Below, in pieces: positions 1 to 7,800 of a stretch of DNA of 64,000 nt. Each line of letters opens with the position of its first letter. The first letter of the stretch is position 1. The position numbers and the translations under genes are program-made. Below the pieces are notes generated by a model. It searched no databases. It had not been told where the DNA came from and saw only the letters and a program-made list of their open reading frames with translations. The stretch covers positions 62,001-126,000 of the forward strand of contig CBDDKM010000005.1 of NCBI GenBank assembly GCA_965230225.1, given 5' to 3'. This stretch comes from CALSMU01 sp965230225. Its GTDB lineage: Bacteria > Bacteroidota > Bacteroidia > Flavobacteriales_D > Parvicellaceae.

Positions 1-120
1 TCGTTGCTCTTCGTAGGATCCTACGCTGGCACGGGTTAGATTAAACAGTTCGGCAAACTCCGATTGGTTTAACTTTTTAACGGACCTTATTTTCTTAATG
101 TTGACTCCTATATATGACAT
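1..120 (-). CDS. XRE-family helix-turn-helix regulator, 3' part outside window
   Basis: The complement reads an open frame from an ATG at 120-118 to the window edge, 40 codons, so only the N-terminus is present. It shows a Cro/CI-type HTH: an N-terminal helix (NIKKIRSVKKLNQSEFAE), then a recognition region (LFNLTRASVGSYEEQR). The Q-S-E-F-A and R-A-S-V-G-S-Y-E pattern is typical of short Bacteroidota XRE proteins. It is divergent from the YbjN-psp cluster across about 500 bp that hold repeated GCTA...TAGC dyads, which suggests autoregulation. The family is clear; the target is unknown. Confidence 0.75.
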   Translation of the reverse strand, partial: MSYIGVNIKKIRSVKKLNQSEFAELFNLTRASVGSYEEQR

Positions 121-305
121 AGCTAATTATGTTAGTTTATGTGCTAAAAAAAATAGCTTCTAAAACAAAAGTACTAAAAAAATAAGTCTTAAGTAGTGTT
201 TTTCGGGAGAAAAGTTAATAGAGTATTCTCAATATTAATAGGGTTTTTGGGTGTTAAAGCTAAAAAAATTAGCTATAAATGAAACAAAAGCTAAAAAGAA
301 TAGTA
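120..305. promoter_or_regulatory. Repeated GCTA-N(5-7)-TAGC dyads upstream of the XRE gene
   Basis: Three or four related inverted repeats sit in AT-rich DNA directly upstream of the XRE start: GCTA-A7-TAGC at 143-157, AGCTAA-A5-TTAGCT at 258-274 (perfect), a weaker copy near 289-303, and AGCTAATTATGTTAG at 121-135. Repeated dyads next to an XRE gene are the usual layout of autoregulatory operators. Binding is inferred. Confidence 0.45.
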
Positions 306-624
306 TATTTATAACAAAAACTAAATGTCATGAAATTGTCACAGAAAAATATCGAGAAACCACCTTAGTGTATTAGTGGTGTTTACAGCTATTGTAACAA
401 GAATTTTTAACCTAAAACCTAATGAATTGAAATATAGAGTTTTACCTGTTGGGAGCTTCTAATGAAATTGACAATATTGTCAGATAAAGTAAAAATATTG
501 AAAAATAGTTTAGCTTCTAACCCCTTGATTTAGCTGTTGGAACATCAAATTGAAAATAGCCTAAAACCCAATAAAGTTTAATAATAATTATACCTTTAAT
601 AATTAGAAAAAATAATCATGAATT
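306..624. other. Non-coding stretch before the membrane-stress cluster, with a perfect 12-bp palindrome
   Basis: No gene is visible. The stretch contains the perfect palindrome GACAATATTGTC at 470-481 and two AGCTTCTAA direct repeats (about 454 and 512). The 3' end is very AT-rich ahead of the ATG at 625. It probably holds the promoter of the cluster, but no clean TTTG...TAnnTTTG pair was found. Confidence 0.4.
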
Positions 625-1023
625 ATGGAAAATTACTTTGATAAAGTAAAGAATTACCTCCTGGATCTGGATTACACTATTGTACATTCGGAAGAAAATG
701 ACGGAGTGTTTGTGTTGGAGAATGAAAGTGTTGGAATTAAAAACCTCGTGATTGGATGCGCTGAACCTATCTTAATCATGGAGCAATATCTGTTTGATAT
801 GCCAAGTGATTCGCTGGAAGTGTATAAAAGTTTACTACAAAAGAATCGTGATATTATACATGGAGCTTTTGTTTTGGACGATTCCGGAACCAAAGTGATC
901 TTTAGGGATACTCTTCAAATCGAAAACCTTGATTTGAACGAGTTGGAAGGATCAATCAATTCTTTAAGCTTACTGTTGAGTGAGTATTCTAGCGAAATAA
1001 TTCGTTTTTCACAATTAAATTAA
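625..1023 (+). CDS. YbjN / type III secretion chaperone-like small protein
   Basis: This 132-residue acidic soluble protein has no signal peptide or membrane segment. Its alternating strands and helices (repeated hydrophobic pairs, a central LIMEQYLFDMP segment, a C-terminal helix) resemble the YbjN / Tir-chaperone-like fold. Proteins of this type are often the first gene of PspA-OB-fold-flotillin-ATPase clusters, and that is exactly its position here. Its job is unknown; a chaperone or adaptor for the membrane complex is the natural guess. It is separated from pspA by 93 bp that contain a long hairpin, so the two genes may be expressed at different levels. The fold assignment rests on context as much as on sequence. 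Confidence 0.6.
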   Translation: MENYFDKVKNYLLDLDYTIVHSEENDGVFVLENESVGIKNLVIGCAEPILIMEQYLFDMPSDSLEVYKSLLQKNRDIIHGAFVLDDSGTKVIFRDTLQIENLDLNELEGSINSLSLLLSEYSSEIIRFSQLN

Positions 1024-1036
1024 AGAGCCCTTTTGA

Positions 1037-1069
1037 AATAACCTCCATTTAAATAAATGGAGTGTTATT
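1037..1069 (+). promoter_or_regulatory. Long hairpin between the YbjN-like gene and pspA
   Basis: CTCCATTTA (1043-1051) pairs perfectly with TAAATGGAG (1054-1062). The stem extends outward with AATAAC (1037-1042) and GTTATT (1064-1069) across one bulged T. No T-run follows, so it looks more like an mRNA-processing or attenuation structure than a classical terminator. Confidence 0.45.
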
Positions 1070-1116
1070 CACTTGCGGACCAAATAAGATTACTAATATT
1101 TCAAAATTGAAATGTC

Positions 1117-1839
1117 ATGAACATATTTAAAAGATTATTTAGAATAGGAAAAGCCGAAGCACACGCTGCTATCGATGGTCTGGAAGATCCTATTAAAATG
1201 ACCGAGCAAGGGATTAGAGATTTAAAGGCCCAATTGGAAGAAGGTCTTAAGTCACTTGCTAGTGTAAAAGCACTTGCAATTAGAGCAAGAAACGATGCTG
1301 ATAAATACGCAAGTAAAGCTGCCGATTACGAAAACAAAGCGATGCTATTGCTTAAGCAGTCTCAAAAAGGCGAACTGGAAAGTGAAAAAGCAGATAGCTT
1401 AGCAACCGAAGCATTGTTAAAGAAAGAAGAAAACATTAAAAACGCAGCTGTTGAGAGACAGAATCAGGATAAGTTTGAAGCTTCTGTTGAATCCTTAGAG
1501 AATCAAATTAAAGGATTAAAGTCATCAATTAGTCAATACGAAGGCGAGCTAAAAACGCTTAAAGCCAGAGTAAAAGTTGCTAATGCTACCAAGAACATTA
1601 ACAAACAATTAGCAGGGTTGGATGCTTCAGGAACTGTAAGTATGCTGGAGAGAATGAAAGAGAAAGTGGATCAGGAAGAAGCATTAGCAGAATCCTATGC
1701 GGATATGGCAGATGAAAACAGAAGTATCGATGAAGATATCGATAAAGCTTTAGCAGGAGCTTCGAAAACAGAAGCACAAAACGAATTACTAAAATTAAAA
1801 GAAAAATTAGGTATCGATACCGATGACCAAAATGGATAA
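1117..1839 (+). CDS. pspA: PspA/IM30 family membrane-remodelling protein
   Basis: The protein has 240 residues and is almost entirely helical coiled coil, as in PspA/IM30/Vipp1 (ESCRT-III-like) proteins. It opens with the family signature (MNIFKRLFRIGKAEAHA, then a D-G-L-E-D-P-I-K-M segment), an amphipathic membrane-binding helix followed by the first coiled-coil hairpin. Length is normal. The family binds stressed inner membranes and forms rods or rings that limit proton leakage. It is followed after 23 bp by the OB-fold membrane protein gene and then flotillin and a giant ATPase, so it works here with a YqiJ/flotillin partner set instead of the enterobacterial PspBC/PspF set. No sigma-54-type promoter was seen upstream. 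Confidence 0.93.
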   Translation: MNIFKRLFRIGKAEAHAAIDGLEDPIKMTEQGIRDLKAQLEEGLKSLASVKALAIRARNDADKYASKAADYENKAMLLLKQSQKGELESEKADSLATEALLKKEENIKNAAVERQNQDKFEASVESLENQIKGLKSSISQYEGELKTLKARVKVANATKNINKQLAGLDASGTVSMLERMKEKVDQEEALAESYADMADENRSIDEDIDKALAGASKTEAQNELLKLKEKLGIDTDDQNG

Positions 1840-1862
1840 AAAAGAACCCAACGACCTAAATT

Positions 1863-2543
1863 ATGAAAGAATTGTTAGACATATTTTTTTCTGGAGCTAA
1901 CCTCATCCCAACGACACTTTTTATAGTAATTATCCTCTATTGGGTAATCGTACTAATTGGAGCATTGGATACTGACTTTATGAACTTTGATGTAGATGTG
2001 GACGTGGATGTTGACGTAGATGTTGATGTAGACATGGATATTGATGCCGACGCTGATGTGGACTCTGGACAAAACTCTAATATTTTTGGGTTGAATAAAA
2101 TCCTAACCTTCTTTAACCTGGGTAAGATCCCATTCATGGTGTTTCTTACCTTTTTGGTTCTGCCTCTTTGGGCTTCATCGGTAATTGTTAATCACGTACT
2201 CGGAAATACTACCTTCTTGTTTGGATTGGTGCTTTTGGTGCCACTATTAATAGGGAGTTTATTTGTGAGTAAGATTTTAACCATGCCCTTTGTTAAATTG
2301 TTTGCAATTCTGGATCAAGAAACTGGAACTAAGGATGTTCTTGGAGCTATTGGAACAGTGGTTTTGCCAGCTACTCATAATCGTAGTGGGCAGGGAGAGT
2401 TTTTGGTGCACAACTCCCATCTAAAATTGTACATCAGAACAAGTAAAGGAGTTGAAGTAAAAAGAGGAGATAAAGTATTACTTATCAATCACAATGAAAG
2501 GGATGATTACTATTTGGTGGAGCCCTTTGACGCAATAGATTAA
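1863..2543 (+). CDS. YqiJ-like OB-fold membrane protein with an Asp-Val repeat
   Basis: The 226-residue protein has a hydrophobic helix near residues 13-36, an acidic loop of alternating Asp-Val residues (about 43-67), two more membrane segments (about 88-112 and 116-140), and a soluble C-terminal beta domain (about 155-226) of the OB/NfeD-like type seen in YqiJ. Its position directly before flotillin matches the yqiJ-yqiK pairing; NfeD-like proteins commonly partner SPFH proteins. It probably anchors or modulates the flotillin assembly at the inner membrane. The Asp-Val run is built from near-perfect GAYGTN hexamers and may vary in length between strains. The start is the ATG at 1863, 23 bp after the pspA stop. 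Confidence 0.75.
   Translation: MKELLDIFFSGANLIPTTLFIVIILYWVIVLIGALDTDFMNFDVDVDVDVDVDVDVDMDIDADADVDSGQNSNIFGLNKILTFFNLGKIPFMVFLTFLVLPLWASSVIVNHVLGNTTFLFGLVLLVPLLIGSLFVSKILTMPFVKLFAILDQETGTKDVLGAIGTVVLPATHNRSGQGEFLVHNSHLKLYIRTSKGVEVKRGDKVLLINHNERDDYYLVEPFDAID
1989..2063 (+). repeat. In-frame hexamer repeat encoding (Asp-Val)n
   Basis: About 25 codons are made almost wholly of GAT/GAC followed by GTA/GTG/GTT, grading into Asp-Met, Asp-Ile and Asp-Ala at the 3' end. Nearly every codon pair differs in wobble bases, which suggests selection on the peptide rather than a very recent slippage expansion. Confidence 0.85.
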
Positions 2544-2573
2544 ATAATAAACCTAAAATAACAATTAAGAAAA

Positions 2574-4757
2574 ATGGAAACAGGAGAATTAGCACAGTAT
2601 ACGACCTATATTATGGTTGGGCTGGTGGTGCTGGTGGTACTTGCCACTTTAGTAGCAATTTCAAAATTTTATAGAAAAGCAGCTCAAGGTGAAGCCTTGG
2701 TAAGAACCGGAGTTGGAGGAACAAAAGTGTCTTTTGGAGGAATGATGGTGTGGCCCGTTATTCATCGTTTGGAAGTAATGGATATTTCCTTAAAGAACAT
2801 TGAAATTGAAAGGAGTGGAGCAGATGGCTTGATTTGTAAGGATAATATGCGTGCTGATATTAAGGTAGCCTTTTTTGTTAGAGTAAATGAGTTGAATGAA
2901 GATGTAATTAAGGTGGCTCAATCAGTTGGATGTGCCAGAGCATCTTCCAAGCAAGCGATCATCGAGTTGTTCGAAGCTAAATTTTCTGAAGCATTGAAAA
3001 CCGTTGGTAAGAAATTCGATTTTGTTGATCTATATAATAAAAGAGATGAGTTCAGGTTGGAGATCATTAGTTTGATTGGAAAAGATCTGAATGGGTATGT
3101 GTTGGACGATGCAGCAATTGATTATTTGGAGCAGACTAATATCAACGCCTTAAACCAAAACAACATTTTAGATGCTGAGGGGATTAAGAAAATTACCGAA
3201 CTAACCGCGGAGCAAAGAATATTGGCAAACCAGATTAAAAGAGAAGAGGAGAAAGTAATTACTCAGCAAGATGTAGAAACCAGAGAAGCCATTCTGGAAA
3301 TGGAACGTCAATTGGCAGAAACTGAAGAGAAACAGAAGAGAGAAGTGGCGAATATTAAAGCCAGAGAAAATGCTGAGATGGCTAAAGTGAATCAAGAAGA
3401 GCGCCTTAAGTCCGAGCAGGCAAGAATCAAAGCGGAAGAGGAGATTCAAGTGTTGGAGCAAAACAAAGAAAGACAAGTGATTGTTGCTGCAAAAAGTAAA
3501 GAGAGAACAGCCGCTATTGAAACTGAAAGAGTGGAGAAGGATCGTGCTTTGGAAGTAAACGAAAGAGAAAGAATCGTAACGCTGGCGCAAATTGAAAAAG
3601 AGAAGGTAATAGAGGTAGAGAAAAAGAACATTCAGGAAGTTATCCGCGAAAGAGTAGCCATTGAGAAAACAGTGGTAGACGAAGAAGAGAAAATCAAAGA
3701 TACTAGAGCATACGCTCAGGCAGACAGATCTAAACAAGTAGCTATTACAGGGGCCGAGCAATTGGCAGAAGCTGCTTTGGTACAACAAATTAAAGATGCA
3801 GAGGCTAAGCAGGAAGCTGCTCAGTACGAAGCTAAGAAGAGAATCATTGAGGCAGAAGCTAGTCAGAAGGCAGCTGCACAAGAAGCAGAAGCCATCAAAA
3901 TTTTAGCAGATGCAGAAGCGACCAGACAAGCTGCCGTTGGTTTGGCAGAAGCCAAAGTAATGGAAGCTAAAGCAGAAGCAAGGGAAAAACAAGGTGAGGC
4001 TGAGGCAAGCATTATTGAAGCCAAAGCTGAGGCTGGAGCTAAAGGAATCGAAGTAGAATCCATGGCACAGTCTGAAGCCGATAGAAAACTGGGAGCTGCA
4101 GCAGCGGAAGTGGAAAGAGCTAAAGGACTGGCTCATGCCGAAGTGATTAGAGCAACTGCCGATGCAGAGAAAGAAAAAGGAATGGCAGAAGCAAATGTAA
4201 TGGCAGAGAAGTTTGCCGCAGAAGCAAAAGGAATCGAAGAGAAAGCTTCGGCCATGAAAAAACTGGATGGTGTTGGTAAAGACCATGAAGAGTTTAAACT
4301 TCGATTGGAGAAAGAAAAAGCCATCGAACTGGCTCAAATCAACGTGCAGAAAGACATTGCCGGAGCTCAGGCAGAAGTGTTGTCAAGTGCTTTGAAGTCT
4401 GCTAACATTGATATTGTAGGAGGTGAGCCTGTATTCTTTGATAAAATTGTTAATGCGGTAACCAATGCTAAAACGATTGATCAGTATAGTGAGAAGAGTG
4501 ATACGCTGGGGATTGTTAAAGATCAGTTGCTAAATAGTGAAAATGGTGAGACCATTATTGACAAGATAAAAGGGTTGATTTCTGCATCGGACATTAAGTC
4601 AGAAGACATGAAAAACCTAACCATTTCGGCGTTATTGCTGAAGTTAATGGGTCAGGTGAGCAATGATGAAGATAAAAACCTGATTTCTGAGTTGATGACC
4701 CTGGCAGCTAAAACAGGATTTGGAGATAAAAACGTGGGAAGTTTGGGGATTGAATAA
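2574..4757 (+). CDS. Flotillin family SPFH-domain protein (YqiK-like)
   Basis: The 727-residue protein has an N-terminal membrane helix (about 9-28) followed by an SPFH/band-7 domain (about 30-200, including GEALVRTGVGGTKVSFGGMM). A very long Ala/Glu/Lys-rich coiled coil follows (about 210-600, dense AEA repeats), then a C-terminal helical region (about 610-727) containing an AEVLSSALKSANIDIVGGEP segment typical of YqiK/flotillin oligomerisation tails. Flotillins form large membrane-bound cages that organise membrane fluidity domains. Here it sits between the OB-fold partner and the ATPase. It is longer than a typical 500-residue flotillin because of the extended coil. Some minus-strand open frames across the coil are by-products of its codon bias. 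Confidence 0.9.
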   Translation: METGELAQYTTYIMVGLVVLVVLATLVAISKFYRKAAQGEALVRTGVGGTKVSFGGMMVWPVIHRLEVMDISLKNIEIERSGADGLICKDNMRADIKVAFFVRVNELNEDVIKVAQSVGCARASSKQAIIELFEAKFSEALKTVGKKFDFVDLYNKRDEFRLEIISLIGKDLNGYVLDDAAIDYLEQTNINALNQNNILDAEGIKKITELTAEQRILANQIKREEEKVITQQDVETREAILEMERQLAETEEKQKREVANIKARENAEMAKVNQEERLKSEQARIKAEEEIQVLEQNKERQVIVAAKSKERTAAIETERVEKDRALEVNERERIVTLAQIEKEKVIEVEKKNIQEVIRERVAIEKTVVDEEEKIKDTRAYAQADRSKQVAITGAEQLAEAALVQQIKDAEAKQEAAQYEAKKRIIEAEASQKAAAQEAEAIKILADAEATRQAAVGLAEAKVMEAKAEAREKQGEAEASIIEAKAEAGAKGIEVESMAQSEADRKLGAAAAEVERAKGLAHAEVIRATADAEKEKGMAEANVMAEKFAAEAKGIEEKASAMKKLDGVGKDHEEFKLRLEKEKAIELAQINVQKDIAGAQAEVLSSALKSANIDIVGGEPVFFDKIVNAVTNAKTIDQYSEKSDTLGIVKDQLLNSENGETIIDKIKGLISASDIKSEDMKNLTISALLLKLMGQVSNDEDKNLISELMTLAAKTGFGDKNVGSLGIE

Positions 4758-4879
4758 GGGGGCTTTCTCCAAACGGGTTGAGTAAGTGCACACTCAACCC
4801 CACTATTTAATCCAATTCCCGAAGAGTAATTCTCTTCGAATTTATCACTAAAGTTTAACCTGTAGTTATCAGAAAAGTC

Positions 4880-7800
4880 ATGTCTGAAGAAAATATCAAT
4901 ACTGACAATATTCAGCTGGAAAGCGGCACCTACGAAATTATTCGTGGAAGGTTGAATGAACAATCTTCCGAATTGGTAAAGCGACTAAACTTGCTGAATC
5001 AATCAAGAAAAGAAGTTTTTGGTTCTATTGCTACTTCTCTTATTGCCAATGAGAGAATAACTACCGAACATAATTGTATGCCAAGGGATATGGTGCCAGT
5101 TGGTTCTAGGTTTATATTCGGGTATAATGTGCATATTGGACTAAAGACAGAAACCGTAATAGAAGATGTTTTTAGCGTTTTTAGATATGGAAGTCACTCC
5201 TTTCATAAAGAGTCCATGGATCTGATCAAAGATGATCAATTCGAAGAAGACTTTAAAAACATCTATAAATATTATCGTAACGCTCAATTTACAAAATTTG
5301 CTCAAATCGGGCCGTACCTGTATATGGTACTTCAGGTGGGGAAATCCATCTCCGATATTAAAGCATTTAAATGGCAGATTAACGGAGATCAATTATCTTA
5401 CATAGATTGTAGATCTGAACACGAAGTAAAGTTTCCGGATCAACATGAGTTTACCTGGAAAAGGACATCGAGAGAATATCATAAATCCGGACAACATCCA
5501 CATATTTCCATTCACGATAAAGTATTCGTAGAAACCATTGGTGGCGATTTAACCATTAAGGTAGAAGACAATACTGACGTTGGGCACGGGATATATTCAG
5601 AGCCTGTTAAGGAAAAAGATCAATCTTTGGATGATGCAGAGGTATATTATGCCATAGTTGGAAACATTGTGGTTTTAAAAATTAGACCGTATCAAGAAAC
5701 CGAATACCGTTACATTGTATACAATGAAAAACTTCAGGAGGCCATTCGAATAGATGCATTGGAGAGGTCCTGTGTATTATTGCCGGATGATCATGGGGTT
5801 ATTTTTGCCAAAGGGTTTTACCTTCATTCAGGAGAATTTAAGCTTTTTGATAATGGATTAGGAGATATGGTCTTTGAAAAAAGAATTGTATCTCCCAATG
5901 GGGAGGATTTCCTATATGTGTTTTACAATGAAAGTACCGGAGTTTATGTTCTTTTAAGCTATAATTTAATAGAGCAAGAGGTAAATAACCCAATTATTTG
6001 CCACGGTTATTCCATCTTCGAAAATGGTGAGTTGTGTTACTTTAAAACTGGCGAAGAGCAAAAGAAACACCATGTCATTCAAATTTGGCAAACACCTTAT
6101 CTCGACCATAATTTAGAGCAGCACGAGGAAAACAATTCCTATCTATTTAAAGTTGGAAACAAGGACATTGTTCGTGCAATGGCAGAGTGTAAAGAGGTGA
6201 TTAAACTTGTCAATAAAGAAGATTCTTATACCAATTTGTACTTGGATATTGTAAAGTACTCTAACGATATTGTTGATTCCTATCACTGGTTGGAGAACAA
6301 AGATGCCTACAATATTTTAGAGCCTTTAGTAGCCATTAAAGACTCAGCAGCTTCTGCAATCGATGAGTATGAAAAGGTAGTTCGAATAAAGAAAAATACC
6401 CGCGAAGCTTCATTGAAGGTAGAGCAGGAATCGGAGGAATTATTTAAGGTTATTCGTTCTAAAAACTTTGACTTAATAGATCATTTTGTGGAAGTATTAA
6501 GTCAGATTCGTGGGATTCGAGGAGGAGTAATATCCCTTAAAGAGCTGAGGTATGCAGATCTGGAATTTGCGGATCAATTAGAAGAGAAACTACAAGAGCG
6601 GCAGGATAGTATATCTAAACGCTGCGTGGAGTTTTTGTTGAAAGAAAAAGCGCTTAAACCATATCAGGATAGGGTTAGTGAAATACAATCTAAAGTTGAT
6701 GAGGTAGGCAAAGTAGTTGAGGCAAAGCGATTGGAAGAAGATGTACTTAAAGTTTCTGGTGAACTGGAAATGTTAATTGAAATTGTGAGTAATCTAAAGA
6801 TTGAAGATGCAACTCATACTACTAAAATCATTGATCATATATCGGATATTTATTCCAACTTCAATCAGATTAATGCTGCTCTTAAAAAGAAGCGTAAAGT
6901 CCTATTGGGAGAAGAGGGGAAGTCTGAATTTAATAGCCAGATAAAACTGGTAAGTCAGGGAGTGGTTAATTATTTGGATATTTCTGATACGCCAGAAAAA
7001 TGTGACCAGTATCTTACCAAGCTAATGGTTCACTTGGAAGAGTTGGAGGGTAAATTTTCGGAGTTTGATGAGTTTATTACTCTAATTTCGGAGAAAAGAG
7101 AGGAAGTATACAATGCCTTCGAAACGAGGAAAGTCTCTTTATTGGAGGCGCAAAACAGAAGGGCGAATACGCTTTTACAATCTGCCGAAAGAATCCTTAA
7201 AGGAATTAAAAACAGAGTAGCCGGATTTGACTCTCTGGTGGAGATCAATGGGTACTTTGCTTCCGACCTAATGGTTAGCAAGGTAAGGGATGTTATTGCT
7301 CAATTATCAGAGTTAGGAGATTCGGTTAAGTCGGACGATGTACAAAGTAGGTTAAAAACGGTAAAAGAAGATGCTGTAAGGCAGCTTAAAGATAAAACCG
7401 AGCTTTACGTTGATGGCAAAGACATCATACAATTTGGTAAACATCAGTTTTCTGTAAATACTCAACCTTTGGATTTAACCATCGTGATGAGGAACGATGA
7501 AATGTGTTATCACCTGACTGGGACCAATTTATTCGAGCCAATAACTGATGAAGCGTTTCTCCAAACAAAAGAAGTGTGGGATCAAACCATTGTATCGGAA
7601 AACGCAGAAGTCTATCGGGCAGAATACTTAGCATATCAACTCTTTATTGATCTGCTTGGGAATAAAAGTTTTACAGAGTATGGAGTGCTAACAGAAAATG
7701 AGCAATTGGCTTATGTTCAAAAGTTTATGTCTTCCAGATATCAGGAAGGATATTCTAAAGGAGTTCATGATAAAGATGCCTGGTCCATTTTGAATGGGCT

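Noticed and set aside
3201..3881. Minus-strand 226-codon open frame in the flotillin gene
   Set aside because: It lies entirely inside the Ala/Glu/Lys coiled-coil coding region; its product is a low-complexity Leu/Phe/Ser string typical of the complement of such codons.
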